Shown here in pieces: positions 46,623 through 58,206 of a stretch of 64,000 nt of DNA (the first letter of the stretch is position 1; every line of letters starts with the position of its first letter). The notes beneath the pieces were generated by a model. That model was not told the DNA's origin. It ran no database searches and worked only from the letters and a program-made list of their open reading frames with translations. The position numbers and the translations under genes were made by a program. The DNA comes from an uncultured Caulobacterales bacterium (GTDB taxonomy: Bacteria; Pseudomonadota; Alphaproteobacteria; Caulobacterales; Caulobacteraceae). The stretch covers positions 1 to 64,000 of the forward strand of contig CAIUMD010000017.1 of the NCBI GenBank assembly GCA_903900155.1. The letters run 5' to 3'.

Positions 46623-47114
46623 ATGACCGACGCCGCTTCCACCAGTCGCCGCAAGTTCCTGGTCGTCGCCGACGACTCCCCGGAGTTCACGGCGGCGCTG
46701 AAATACGCCTGCCGCCGCGCCCGCTCGACCGGCGGTCACGTGGCGCTGCTGAAGGTGATCTCGCCCGCCGAGTTCGAGCACTGGAGCGGCGTGCGCGAGG
46801 AGATCGAGCGCCAGGAACGCGAGGAGGCCGAGGTCCTGCTCCAGAGCTTGGCCGCCCAGGTCGTGGCCGAGACTGGCCTGCCGCCCGAATTCATCATCAA
46901 GCACGCCGACAGCGTCCGCACGGCCCTGAAGGCGGTGGTCGCCGCCGATCCGGCCATCAAGATCCTGGTGCTGGCGACGTCGACGGCCGGCCGCGGTCCG
47001 GGTCCGCTGGTCGCCGCCATCGCCAAGGACGGCGTCGGCTTCGGCGGGCGCAAGCTGCCCGTCACCGTGGTGCCCGGGGATCTCACGGACGAAGAGATCG
47101 ACGCGCTGGCCTAG
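46623..47114 (+). CDS. Universal stress protein (UspA family)
   Basis: A 163-residue single-domain UspA-fold protein. It begins RRKFLVVADDSPEFTAALKYA after a short polar start, and ends with LVLATSTAGRGPGPLVAAIA followed by LPVTVVPG. That late G-rich loop resembles the ATP-binding type. The ATG at 46623 was chosen; the frame is open upstream inside trpS. Its conserved position after trpS supports a real gene. The stress or ligand is unknown. A long inverted repeat follows. Confidence 0.88.
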   Translation: MTDAASTSRRKFLVVADDSPEFTAALKYACRRARSTGGHVALLKVISPAEFEHWSGVREEIERQEREEAEVLLQSLAAQVVAETGLPPEFIIKHADSVRTALKAVVAADPAIKILVLATSTAGRGPGPLVAAIAKDGVGFGGRKLPVTVVPGDLTDEEIDALA

Positions 47115-47121
47115 GTTTCCT

Positions 47122-47244
47122 TCTCCCCTTGCGGGAGAAGGTGGCGCGCAGCGCCGGATGAGGGGTTGAAAGGCCTGTCCGGATAGCGGAGCGCGACCCC
47201 TCACCCGACCTGCTTTGCAGGCCACCCTCTCCCGCAAGGGGAGA
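47122..47244. repeat. Long inverted repeat between usp and the P450 gene
   Basis: The arms 47122-47144 and 47222-47244 are 23 bases each and complementary at 22 positions (core TCTCCCCTTGCGGGAGA). About 77 bases lie between, including a second GC-rich pair. It separates two converging genes and should stop transcription from both. It is related to the palindrome at 24692-24717. Confidence 0.8.
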
Positions 47245-47249
47245 GGGGA

Positions 47250-48518
47250 TCAGTTCCGCTCCGGGATCCTAACCATCATCCGCTCATACCCCTTCACGAA
47301 GGTCGAGTAGACCCGCTTGGGCTCCTCGAGCACCTCGATCCTGGGGAAGCGCTTGAGCACCTCTTCCCAGACGATCTTCAGCTGCATCTCGGCCAGGCGG
47401 TTGCCGACGCAGCGGTGGATGCCGAAGCCGAACGACAGGTGGCGGCGGGCTTGCGGGCGGTCGATGATGAAGGCGTCGGCGTTCTCGATGACGGTGTCGT
47501 CGCGGTTGCCCGAGACGTACCACATCACGACCTTGTCGCCCTTCTTGATGGTCTTGCCGGCCAGCTCGAAGTCCTCCAGCGCCGTGCGGCGCATGTGGGC
47601 CAGCGGGGTCTGCCAGCGGATGATCTCCGAGACCATGTTGGGGATCAGGCTGGGATCGGCGCGCAGCTTGGCTTCTTCCTGCGGGTTCTGCGACAGGGCG
47701 TAAAGGCCGCCGGTGATCGAGTTGCGGGTGGTGTCGTTGCCGCCGACGATCAGCAGGATGACATTGCCCAGATATTCGAAGGGCGGCATGTCGCGGGTGG
47801 CCTCGCCATGGGCCAGCATCGAGATCAGGTCGCTGCCCGGCTCGGTCTGGTTGACCCGCTCGTTCCACAGGTTGGTGAAGTAGCCCAGGCATTCCAGCAA
47901 CTCGGCGCGGCGGGCGTCCTCGCTCTCGACGATGCCGCTCTCGGGCGAGGCGGTGGCGACGTCCGACCAGCGGGTCAGCTTGCGGCGCTCTTCCCAGGGG
48001 AAGTCGAACAGGGTGGCCAGCATCTGGGTGGTCAGCTCGATCGAGACCCGGTCGACCCAGTCGAACGGCTCGTCGATCGGCAGCGCATCCAGGATCTGGC
48101 AAGCTCTTTCCCGGATCACGCCTTCCAGCTTGGCCAGGTTGGGCGGCGAGACGATCGGGCTGACCGTCTTGCGCTGGATGTCGTGCTTGGGCTGGTCCAT
48201 GGCGATGAACATCGGCAGGACGAAGTCCTCGTCGAAGTCGCGAATGGTGATGCCGCCCAGATGCGCGTCCGACGAAAAGACCTGGTGGGTCGTGTCGACG
48301 GTCATGATGTCGTTGTAGCGGGTGATCGACCAGTAGGGGCCGATCTCCTCGTCGCCCTTGGAGTAGTGGACGGGGTCTTCCTTCCGCATCCGCTCGAAAT
48401 AGGGCCACATGGCGTCGGCCTGGAACAGGGCCGGGTCGGCGATGTGATAGTCCTCCAGCGGCGTCGAATAGGCCTTCGCGCGCGCGGCTGCTTTCAGGTC
48501 GATAGAACCATCGCTCAT
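47250..48518 (-). CDS. Cytochrome P450, CYP153-type alkane/fatty acid omega-hydroxylase
   Basis: A 422-residue soluble P450. The I-helix oxygen-binding stretch is LIVGGNDTTRNSITGG. The heme-binding loop is FGFGIHRCVGNRLAEMQL with the axial cysteine. Both match CYP153 enzymes, which hydroxylate the terminal carbon of medium-chain alkanes or fatty acids; C. crescentus has CYP153A2. No ferredoxin or reductase gene is adjacent. The ATG at 48518 has a GGAGGAT ribosome site; an in-frame ATG at 48581 is less likely. It is divergent from nfuA and interrupts the usp-nfuA adjacency common in related genomes. Confidence 0.92.
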   Translation of the reverse strand: MSDGSIDLKAAARAKAYSTPLEDYHIADPALFQADAMWPYFERMRKEDPVHYSKGDEEIGPYWSITRYNDIMTVDTTHQVFSSDAHLGGITIRDFDEDFVLPMFIAMDQPKHDIQRKTVSPIVSPPNLAKLEGVIRERACQILDALPIDEPFDWVDRVSIELTTQMLATLFDFPWEERRKLTRWSDVATASPESGIVESEDARRAELLECLGYFTNLWNERVNQTEPGSDLISMLAHGEATRDMPPFEYLGNVILLIVGGNDTTRNSITGGLYALSQNPQEEAKLRADPSLIPNMVSEIIRWQTPLAHMRRTALEDFELAGKTIKKGDKVVMWYVSGNRDDTVIENADAFIIDRPQARRHLSFGFGIHRCVGNRLAEMQLKIVWEEVLKRFPRIEVLEEPKRVYSTFVKGYERMMVRIPERN

Positions 48519-48662
48519 CTTGGATCCTCCCGCGGATCGATGTTTTGCGAGCATACCGCCAGAAAATGACGCCTGTGTCACTTTTAAAATGCGCCAATTC
48601 GTCTTTGTGAGAGGGAGGCGGTCGCCCTTGCGTCACGACGCCGCGAGGTCCATCTGTCGGCC

Positions 48663-49238
48663 ATGTTCATTCAGACTGAAACCACCCCGAACCCCGAGGT
48701 CCTGAAGTTCCTGCCCGGCCGTGAAGTGCTGGGCGAGGGCGCTCGTGAGTTCCGCACCCCGGAGGAGGGCGACGCCTCGCCCCTGGCCAAGGCCCTGTTC
48801 GACCTGGGCGACGTGACGCGGGTGTTCTTCGGTCCCGATTTCCTGACCGTGACCAAGGGCGAGGACGCCCAGTGGCCGCACCTGAAGGCGCCGATCCTGG
48901 CGGCCATCATGGACCACTTCACCAGCGGCCGCCCGGTGCTGCTGGACGCGGCGCAAGACGGCGGCCACGACGAGGACGGCGTCTATGACGAAGACACCGC
49001 CCAGATCGTCGCCGAGATCAAGGAGCTGCTGGACACCCGCATCCGTCCGGCCGTGGCCCAGGACGGCGGCGACATCGTCTTCTCGCGCTTCGAGCCGCAG
49101 ACCGGCGTGGTGTGGCTGCACATGCGCGGCGCCTGCTCGGGCTGCCCGTCCTCGTCGGCGACCCTGAAGTCGGGGGTCGAGAACATGCTCAAGCACTATG
49201 TGCCGGAAGTGACCCGCGTGGAACAGACGCTCGGCTAG
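48663..49238 (+). CDS. nfuA: NfuA-type iron-sulfur cluster carrier
   Basis: A 191-residue Fe-S carrier. The N-terminal Nfu_N domain starts MFIQTETTPNPEVLKFLPG. The C-terminal NifU-like domain has the cluster-binding CxxC in GACSGCPSSSATL. It hands 4Fe-4S clusters to target proteins in the cytoplasm. MiaB, encoded nearby, is a typical Fe-S client. Length and motif are normal. It is divergent from the P450 gene. Confidence 0.95.
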   Translation: MFIQTETTPNPEVLKFLPGREVLGEGAREFRTPEEGDASPLAKALFDLGDVTRVFFGPDFLTVTKGEDAQWPHLKAPILAAIMDHFTSGRPVLLDAAQDGGHDEDGVYDEDTAQIVAEIKELLDTRIRPAVAQDGGDIVFSRFEPQTGVVWLHMRGACSGCPSSSATLKSGVENMLKHYVPEVTRVEQTLG

Positions 49239-49313
49239 GGCTAACTTGCGCGATACGGCGGAAGCTCTTATTGTAACTATCTTAGTTGCAAATAGATTCC
49301 TCAAGGATCGCTC

Positions 49314-49901
49314 ATGGCCAAGCTCGAAGACGCCACGCTCGCCCAGCTGTTCACGCAAGCCCGGACCCGCAATGGCTGGGATCCGACCCCGCTGCCGGAA
49401 AGCGTCCTGCGCGAGCTCTACGAGCTGACCAAGTTCGGCCCGACCGCGGCCAACTCGACCCCGGCCCGCTTCTATTTCCTGGCCTCGCAAGAGGCCAAGG
49501 AACGCCTGGCCAAGCACTCGTCGGGCTCGAACGCGCCCAAGATCCTGCAGGCCCCGGTGACGGTGATCGTCGGCTACGACCTCGATTTCCCGGAAACCCT
49601 GCCCAAGCTGTTCCCGCACGCCCCGGGCGCCAAGGACTGGTTCAACGACATGACGGCCCGCGAGTGGGGCGCGCTGCGCAACAGCTCGCTGCAGGGCGGC
49701 TATTTCATCCTGGCGGCGCGGGCGCTCGGCCTGGACGTCGGTCCGATGTCGGGCTTCGACAATGCCGGCGTCGACGCGGAGTTCTTCGCGGGCACGAACA
49801 TCAAGAGCAACTTCATCGCCTCGATCGGTCACGGCACCGAAGAGGGCCTGTTCCCGCGCAACCCGCGCCTGGATTTCGACGAGGCCGCCAAGATTCTGTG
49901 A
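49314..49901 (+). CDS. RutE/HadB-type nitroreductase-family protein
   Basis: A 195-residue flavin-dependent reductase. It resembles E. coli RutE (malonic semialdehyde reductase): [39 protein letters not shown] and [19 protein letters not shown]. No other pyrimidine-degradation gene is near, so the physiological substrate is open. It is followed by a repeat that probably ends transcription. Confidence 0.85.
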   Translation: MAKLEDATLAQLFTQARTRNGWDPTPLPESVLRELYELTKFGPTAANSTPARFYFLASQEAKERLAKHSSGSNAPKILQAPVTVIVGYDLDFPETLPKLFPHAPGAKDWFNDMTAREWGALRNSSLQGGYFILAARALGLDVGPMSGFDNAGVDAEFFAGTNIKSNFIASIGHGTEEGLFPRNPRLDFDEAAKIL

Positions 49902-49907
49902 AAACCT

Positions 49908-50006
49908 GTCATCCCGGCCAAGCGCGTAGCGCGCCGAGCCGGGACCGCCGCAAGCGCCGAGCTTTCCGCGGTCCCGGCTCTCGGCTTCGCTCCGGCCGGG
50001 ATGACA
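49908..50006. repeat. Nested inverted repeat after the nitroreductase gene
   Basis: Outer arms TGTCATCCCGGCC (49908-49920) and GGCCGGGATGACA (49994-50006) are perfect complements. Inside them GCCGGGACCG and CGGTCCCGGC also pair. The whole 99-base element can fold into a long branched hairpin. It looks like a member of a dispersed intergenic family common in alphaproteobacteria. Confidence 0.8.
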
Positions 50007-50047
50007 AGTGTTTTGTACGCACAGCCTACATTGGCTAGAACAGGGTC

Positions 50048-50686
50048 ATGACCCTCCGTCACACCCTCATCGCCCTGCCGCTTCTCGTCCTCGCCGCCTG
50101 CGGGCCGGCCAAGAAGGACGAGGCGGCCGCCCCCGCGCCCGACGCTGGGACCAAGACCCCCGTCCAGGTCGCCATCGCGCCCTATGCCGGCGGTCCGCTG
50201 AAGGTCAGCAAGGACGGCGTGGGCCCGATCAACGCCACGGTCGCCTTCGACCTGGCCACCCTCAAGGTGCTGTTCCCCAAGGCCAAGGTCGAGCAGGCCT
50301 TCCTGCACTTCGGCGAAGGCCCGGCTCAGCCGATCATCAATGTCGAGCAGGACAACGTCCCGCTGGCCGAGATCGGCAAGAATGACGAGGGCGAGATCGC
50401 CTATGTCCGCGTCAATGCCGGCGACGCGCGGGGCCCAAAGGACGAGCCGCTGCTGGCCAAGTGGGCGGATCTGGGCTTCACCGTCGACCAGTGCCGGGCC
50501 GGCGAGGGCCGCGAGGTCAACATGACGATCTGCGTGCGCCCCGAGGCCCCGACCGTGTCCTACGTGTTCGGCGCGCCGGGCTATGTCGGCAAGGCCGTGC
50601 CGCCCGAGGCGACCCTGAAGGCCAAGGGCCAGCTGAACGAGCTCGTCTGGCGCCCGGCCGAGGGCGCGGTCGTCGGCGCCGGCTGA
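50048..50686 (+). CDS. Putative lipoprotein, possibly DUF1131
   Basis: A 212-residue lipoprotein: MTLRHTLIALPLLVLAAC with lipobox LAAC (Cys18). An Ala/Pro-rich linker follows, then a domain beginning VGPINATVAFDLATLKVLF. Two more cysteines (DQCRAG and TICVRP) could form a disulfide. The resemblance to DUF1131 lipoproteins is tentative, and function is unknown. It starts after a repeat. The next gene, tsaB, starts four bases after its stop, so it is likely co-transcribed with tsaB. Confidence 0.7.
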   Translation: MTLRHTLIALPLLVLAACGPAKKDEAAAPAPDAGTKTPVQVAIAPYAGGPLKVSKDGVGPINATVAFDLATLKVLFPKAKVEQAFLHFGEGPAQPIINVEQDNVPLAEIGKNDEGEIAYVRVNAGDARGPKDEPLLAKWADLGFTVDQCRAGEGREVNMTICVRPEAPTVSYVFGAPGYVGKAVPPEATLKAKGQLNELVWRPAEGAVVGAG

Positions 50687-50690
50687 TCCG

Positions 50691-51326
50691 ATGATCCTGT
50701 CGATCGACACCTGCCTCGGCGCCAGCTCGGTCGCCGTGCTGGACGGCGAGCGCGTGCTGGCCGCCAGGAGCCAGCCCATGACCCGCGGCCATCAGGAGCG
50801 CATCGGCGTCCTGGCCCGCGAGGCCGCCGCCGAGGCGGGCGTCGCGTTCGCGGACCTGACCCGCATCGGCGTCACGGTCGGGCCGGGCTCGTTCACCGGC
50901 CTGCGGGTGGGCCTGGCCTTCGCCAAGGGCCTGGCCACGGCGCTGTCGATCCCGTGCGTGGGCGTCAACACGCTGGAGAGCCTGGCCTATGGGACCAAGG
51001 GTTTCGTCGCCGCCGTGCTCGATGCGCGGATGGACCAGGTCTACATCCAGGTCTTCGCCGACGGCGTCTCGCTGATGGCCCCCGACGCCCTGGGTCTGGG
51101 CGAAGCCGCCGCACGGCTGGCCGAGCTCTATTCGGGCGGGCCCGCGACGCTGATCGGCTCGGGCGCGCCGCTGCTGGCCGACACCCTGAGCGTGGCGACC
51201 GTGCTGACCCCGGCCGCGCCCGATCCCGTCGCCGTCGCCCGCCTGGCCGCCAAGAAACCCGCCCCCGCCCATTCGCCCCGGCCGCTCTATCTGCGCGCGC
51301 CCTACGCCACCTTGCCCGCCGCCTGA
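50691..51326 (+). CDS. tsaB: TsaB, tRNA threonylcarbamoyladenosine biosynthesis protein
   Basis: A 211-residue ASKHA-fold protein that partners TsaD to make t6A at position 37 of ANN-decoding tRNAs. It shows LSIDTCLGASSVAVL at the start and GPGSFTGLRVGLAFAKGLA. It lacks the metal site of TsaD, as expected. The rimI-type gene follows one base after its stop, so the two are coupled. Confidence 0.94.
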   Translation: MILSIDTCLGASSVAVLDGERVLAARSQPMTRGHQERIGVLAREAAAEAGVAFADLTRIGVTVGPGSFTGLRVGLAFAKGLATALSIPCVGVNTLESLAYGTKGFVAAVLDARMDQVYIQVFADGVSLMAPDALGLGEAAARLAELYSGGPATLIGSGAPLLADTLSVATVLTPAAPDPVAVARLAAKKPAPAHSPRPLYLRAPYATLPAA

Positions 51327-51327
51327 C

Positions 51328-51780
51328 ATGAATCTGCGTCCCGTCGGCTCGGAAGCCGCGTTCGATCTCGCCGACCTGCACGACAAGGCCTTTCCCCGGC
51401 CCTGGACGGCGCTGGAATTCGACGAGCTGCTGAAATCCCCCGGCGCCTTCGCCGTGCTGGGCGAGGCCGGCGAGCCCGCGCAGAGCAAGGGCTTCATCCT
51501 GTGCCGCGCGATCGCCGGCGAGGCCGAGATCCTGACCATCGCCGTCGATCCCGCCGCCCGCCGGCGCGGCTGGGGCGCGGCCCTGGTCGAGATCGCCGCC
51601 GGCATCGCCTCGGAAACCCGCGCCGAGGCCATGTTCCTGGAGGTCGCCGCCGACAATCTCGCGGCCATCGCCCTCTATCAGGCCACCGGTTTCGCCAAGG
51701 TTGGACTGCGGAAGGGATATTATCCCCATCCCGATGGCCCCAAGGATGCGCTTGTCATGCGCCGGGCGCTTAACACTTAG
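51328..51780 (+). CDS. rimI: RimI-type N-acetyltransferase
   Basis: A 150-residue GNAT acetyltransferase. The acetyl-CoA loop is VDPAARRRGWGAALVE, and AADNLAAIALYQATGF is the usual C-terminal strand-helix. RimI acetylates ribosomal protein S18 in E. coli. The tsaB-rimI pairing is widespread and supports the name, but substrate is not proven. Confidence 0.88.
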   Translation: MNLRPVGSEAAFDLADLHDKAFPRPWTALEFDELLKSPGAFAVLGEAGEPAQSKGFILCRAIAGEAEILTIAVDPAARRRGWGAALVEIAAGIASETRAEAMFLEVAADNLAAIALYQATGFAKVGLRKGYYPHPDGPKDALVMRRALNT

Positions 51781-51825
51781 CAAACGACCGCCTATCTTCC
51801 GGGCGACTCAGACGGAGGTTCCGCC

Positions 51826-52233
51826 GTGGATCGACTCGAAAAGGCCTGTATCGAAAAGGGCATGCGCATGACGGACCAGCGCCGCGTGATCGCGCGCGTG
51901 CTGTCGTCGGCCGCGGATCATCCGGACGTCGAGGAGCTGCACCGCCGCGCCCACGCCATCGATCCGCACATCTCGATCGCCACGGTCTACCGCACCGTCC
52001 GCCTGTTCGAGGAAAGCGGCATCATCGAGCGCCACGACTTCCGTGACGGCCGCTCGCGCTATGAAGAGACCCCCGACCACCACCACGACCACCTGATCGA
52101 CATGAAGTCGGGCAAGGTCGTCGAGTTCGTGGACGAGGAGATCGAGGCCCTGCAGCACGCCATCGCCCGCAAGCTGGGCTACAAGCTGGTCGACCACCGG
52201 CTCGAGCTCTACGGCATGCCGCTGGAGGAGTAG
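51826..52233 (+). CDS. fur: Fur-family ferric uptake regulator
   Basis: A 135-residue metalloregulator with a GTG start at 51826 (ribosome site GGAGG). The DNA-binding half contains [17 protein letters not shown] and [18 protein letters not shown]. The metal site is [18 protein letters not shown]. coli Fur has a structural-zinc CxxC in this place; here both cysteines are absent, as in many alphaproteobacterial Fur proteins. The protein has no cysteine at all. Iron-dependent repression is the expected role. Confidence 0.93.
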   Translation: MDRLEKACIEKGMRMTDQRRVIARVLSSAADHPDVEELHRRAHAIDPHISIATVYRTVRLFEESGIIERHDFRDGRSRYEETPDHHHDHLIDMKSGKVVEFVDEEIEALQHAIARKLGYKLVDHRLELYGMPLEE

Positions 52234-52307
52234 CGGCGCGTATCTGCTCCCCTTCTGGGGGCGCTGTCGCGGCGCGACTGAGGGGGCTTCTCCGTATAGG
52301 CCCAGTT

Positions 52308-52352
52308 GCCCCCTCCGGCCCTACAGGCCACCTCCCCCAACGGGGGAGGAGA
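52308..52352. repeat. Intergenic palindromic repeat, copy 2
   Basis: This 45-base stretch matches 1-45 at about 42 positions, with the hairpin arms CCTCCCCC and GGGGGAGG. A related inverted stretch lies just before it (52247-52290). Together they fill most of the 178 bases between fur and miaB. Confidence 0.75.
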
Positions 52353-52411
52353 GATGCGGTGCGACCCTGCCGCCCTTGCGCAGCGGGGCCTACGCCCCCA
52401 TAACCTCGCGG

Positions 52412-53754
<1,343 letters not shown>

Positions 53755-53758
<4 letters not shown>

Positions 53759-54699
53759 GCCGTACGCCTGAGTTCCTGCCGCTGTCCGACGACGCCGTCG
53801 TCGCCGTTACCGGTCCGTCGGGCCGTCACGCCGCCCTGATCGAGGACGCCTTCAAGGTGTTGATCGAGACCCCCGGCGGCGGCGTCACCATCACCGGCGA
53901 CGCGCGGGGCCGCACCGGGGCCAAGCGGGTGCTGCAGACCCTGGCCGGCCGCGCCGACGCTGGCGAGGAGGTGGTCGAGGCCGATGTCCGCATCGCCATC
54001 GGCAGCGCGCACGAGACCGGCGGTCAGGCCTCGCCCCGCGCGGTGCGCAAGGGCAATGTCTCGCCCAAGACCAAGAGTCAGGCGCAATATCTGGAGCGGA
54101 TGGCCACCCATCCGCTGGTCTTCGGCCTGGGTCCCGCCGGCACCGGCAAGACCTTCCTGGCCGTGGCCCATGGGGCCGGCATGCTGATGCGCGGCGAGGT
54201 CGATCGCCTGATCGTCACCCGTCCCGCCGTCGAAGCCGGCGAGAAGCTGGGCTTCCTGCCCGGCGACCTGAACGAGAAGGTCGATCCCTATATGGCGCCG
54301 GTCTGGGAGGCCCTGACCGACATCATGGGCGCCGACCAGCTGCGTCGTCGCCGCGAGAAGCTGGAGATCGAGGTCGCCCCGATCGCCTTCATGCGCGGCC
54401 GCACGCTGGCGCACGCCTTCGTCATCGTCGACGAGGCCCAGAACTGCTCGCGCCTGCAGATGAAGATGGTCCTGACCCGGATCGGCGAGGGCGCCCGCAT
54501 GGTCGTCACCGGCGACCCGACCCAGGTCGACCTGATGAACCCGCGGGACTCGGGCCTGGCCCATGCGGTCTCGATCCTGGATGGGGTCGAGGGGGTGGCC
54601 GTGTCGCGCTTTACCTCGTCGGACGTCGTGCGCCATCCGCTGGTCGAGCGTATCGTAAAGGCCTATGACGCGGACGCGGCGCAGAGTACTCCCCGCTAA
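53755..54699 (+). CDS. phoH: PhoH-like ATPase
   Basis: A 314-residue P-loop ATPase. Walker A is GPAGTGKTF and Walker B is VIVDEAQNC. Sensor-like GDPTQVDL follows. The start is TTG at 53755, overlapping the miaB stop (TTGA). PhoH proteins with YbeY next door are linked to rRNA and RNA metabolism. The miaB-phoH-ybeY-corC-lnt order is strongly conserved in alphaproteobacteria. Confidence 0.93.
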
Positions 54700-55185
54700 A
54701 TGACCATTACCGTAGACATCGAGATCGAGGACGAGGCCTGGACCGCGGCGGCGCCGGACGCCGAGGCCCTGGTCTGGCGCGCCGCCCAGGCCGTGCTGGA
54801 CGCGCATGAGGACATCGAAGGGCGGGGGATCGTGATCCTTCTGACCGACGACGACAGCGTCCAGGCCCTCAATCGCGACTTCCGCCAGAAGGACAAGCCG
54901 ACCAACGTCCTGTCCTTCCCCTCGGCTCAAGACCCCATTGGCAATCCCGAAGGTCAGATCGGCGACATCGCCCTGGCCTACGGCGTCTGCGCCCGGGAAG
55001 CGGCCGAACAGGGCAAGCTCCTGAGCCATCACCTGCAACATCTGGTGGCGCATGGGGTGCTTCATCTCCTAGGATACGACCACGAGGGCGACGACGAGGC
55101 GGAAGCCATGGAGGCGCTCGAACGCGAAATCCTGGCGGGTCTGGACGTTCCCGACCCCTATGCCGGTGATGAAGAGGGGCGCTGA
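54700..55185 (+). CDS. ybeY: YbeY, endoribonuclease for rRNA maturation
   Basis: A 161-residue zinc-dependent endoribonuclease needed for 16S rRNA 3' end processing and ribosome quality control. The metal-binding motif is HGVLHLLGYDHEGDD with three histidines. NVLSFPSAQ is the other conserved stretch. The ATG directly follows the phoH stop (TAAATG). Confidence 0.95.
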   Translation: MTITVDIEIEDEAWTAAAPDAEALVWRAAQAVLDAHEDIEGRGIVILLTDDDSVQALNRDFRQKDKPTNVLSFPSAQDPIGNPEGQIGDIALAYGVCAREAAEQGKLLSHHLQHLVAHGVLHLLGYDHEGDDEAEAMEALEREILAGLDVPDPYAGDEEGR

Positions 55186-55193
55186 CAAGGGCC

Positions 55194-56116
<923 letters not shown>

Positions 56117-56120
<4 letters not shown>

Positions 56121-57709
56121 CCGCCTGGACCAGCTTCCGCGCGAAAGCCTGGAGCGGCCCGGTGCTGGCGCTGCTCGCCGGCCTGGCCGCCGCCCTGGCG
56201 CATCCGCCATTCGGCGTGCTGCCGGGTCTGCTGGGCTATGCCGGGCTGCTCCATCTTCTGGATGACGCCAATGCCGAGAAGCCGCTGCATTCGGCCTTCT
56301 GGCGCGGCTGGCTGGCGGGCCTCGGGTATTTTGGGCTCGGCACCTGGTGGATCGGCGAGGCCTTCATGGTCGACGCGGCCAACCAGGGCTGGATGGCGCC
56401 GTTCGCGATCTCGGCCATGGCCGCGGGCCTGGCGCTGTTCTGGGGCTTGGCGGGGCTGCTCTATCGGCTGGTGCGTCCGGCCAATGCCTGGCGGGTCCTG
56501 ACCTTCGCGGCCGCCTTTGGCGCGCTGGAGTGGCTGCGCGGCCATGTGCTGACCGGCTTTCCCTGGAACCTGCCGGGCGAGACCTGGCGGGCGGGGTCGT
56601 GGCCGTCGCAGACGGCCGCCCTGGTCGGCGCCTATGGCCTGACCTGGATCACCCTGGCCATCGCCGCCGCGCCGTCCGTGTGGCGCGAGGGCCGGGCGGG
56701 GAAGATCGCCGTGGGGTCCGCCATCGCCGGGCTTGTCGCTATTTCCAGCTACGGCGCCTTCGCCGTCTCGCAGCCTCTGGTCGCCGGGACGCCCGTGACG
56801 GTGCGCATCGTCCAGGCCGACATACACCAGGACGCCAAGTGGGACGCCGCCCGCTTCGCCCAGATCGTCCAGGCCTATGTCTCGCTGACCGCCAAGCCCT
56901 ATGCCGGAAAACCCGCCGACCTGGTGGTCTGGCCCGAGGGCGCCTTACCGGCGGCGATCAACGACTACATGGCCCCCGGAACCTGGGTGCGGCAGGCCAT
57001 CCTCGACAGCGTCCAGCCCGGCCAGACCCTGCTGATCGGCGGCTATCGCTACGAGGGCCCGGTCGAGAAGCCGACCTACTATAACAGCCTGATCGCCCTG
57101 AAGCGTACGGCGACCGATCTCGAGGTCGTCGGCGTCTACGACAAGCACCGCCTGGTGCCGTTCGGCGAGTACCTGCCGGCCGACAAGTTGCTGACCGCCG
57201 TAGGGTTCAAGAGCCTGGCCCATCTCGGGGACGGTTTCGCCACGGGTCCGCGTCCTGTCCCGCTGAAGGTCGGGGACGACCTGCTGACCCAGCCGCTGAT
57301 CTGCTACGAGAGCCTGTTCCCCGGCCTGGCCAAGCCCAACCGGGATGTCCGGGTGCTGCTCAATGTCTCGAACGACGCCTGGTTCGGCGTCACCTCCGGC
57401 CCCTTGCAACACCTGAACCTGGCCAGCTACCGGGCCATCGAAAGCGCCAAGCCGATCCTGCGGGCGACGCCCACGGGAGTCAGCGCGGTCATCGACGCCC
57501 ACGGTCGAATCATCCCGGGAACGCGCCTGGATCTAGGCAAAAGTGGAGTGATCAACTCCGCTATACCAGCTAAGGGTGGGCTTACACCCTTCGACAACTT
57601 CGGTGATTCTGCGTTTTTCGCACTTCTACTGATATCTGCGGTTGCGTCAGCTCGCCGGGCGAGGGGTAAGTCCTTTTCTTCTATTGCAAGCGTGCAAGAC
57701 TTAGGCTGA
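56117..57709 (+). CDS. lnt: Lnt, apolipoprotein N-acyltransferase
   Basis: A 530-residue inner-membrane enzyme that adds the third acyl chain to lipoproteins. Several N-terminal helices precede a nitrilase domain with Glu in VVWPEGALPA, Lys in YDKHRLVPFGEYLP and Cys in LICYESLFPG. GTG start at 56117. The last 170 bases are less GC-rich with atypical codons, and probably also carry the promoter of the HTH gene. Several predicted lipoproteins in the window would be its substrates. Confidence 0.95.
57684..57697. promoter_or_regulatory. TTGCA-N4-TGCAA dyad before the HTH gene
   Basis: TTGCA (57684-57688) and TGCAA (57693-57697) lie inside the lnt 3' end, 46 bases before the HTH gene ATG. A/T-rich sequence follows. 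It is a reasonable operator for autoregulation by the HTH protein, but the binding motif of that protein is unknown to me. Confidence 0.4.
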
Positions 57710-57743
57710 ATTAAAACCGCAATTTCAGCTATCAAGCGTAGGC

Positions 57744-58175
57744 ATGAGCGAGTCGTCCGACGCCGAGCGTCACCCCAATCCCGTCGACCTGCATGTGGGC
57801 GCCCGTATCCGCATGCGTCGCAAGATCCTGGGCGTCAGCCAGGAACGGCTGGCCGAGGACCTGGGGCTGACCTTCCAGCAGATCCAGAAATACGAGCGCG
57901 GGGCCAACCGGGTCAGCGCCAGCAAGCTCTATGAGATCGCCAAGAGCCTGCAGTCGTCGGTCGGCTACTTCTTCGAGGGCCTGGCCGATCCGACCGCCGA
58001 CGGCGTGGCCGAGACCGGCGAGCCGTTCGTGCACGACTTCCTGATGACCTCGGAAGGCCTGGAGCTGGCCGCCCTGTTCCCCCGGATCAGCCGGGCCAAG
58101 GTGCGTCGCCGGATTCTGGAGCTGGTCCGCTCGATGGCCGAGGAAGAGGCCGGCGCCGGCGCCGACGAGGACTAA
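57744..58175 (+). CDS. XRE-family HTH regulator (PraR/PhrR-like)
   Basis: A 143-residue regulator. The DNA-binding domain is GARIRMRRKILGVSQERLAE then LGLTFQQIQKYERGANRVSA (about residues 12-68). The C-terminal half is a helical region unique to this alphaproteobacterial group. The same gene type lies between lnt and metK in rhizobia, where PhrR/PraR respond to pH or quorum conditions. The role here is not known. Confidence 0.87.
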   Translation: MSESSDAERHPNPVDLHVGARIRMRRKILGVSQERLAEDLGLTFQQIQKYERGANRVSASKLYEIAKSLQSSVGYFFEGLADPTADGVAETGEPFVHDFLMTSEGLELAALFPRISRAKVRRRILELVRSMAEEEAGAGADED

Positions 58176-58206
58176 ACGCGGTCGCAGGTTCTCTCGCCTT
58201 GCTCGC

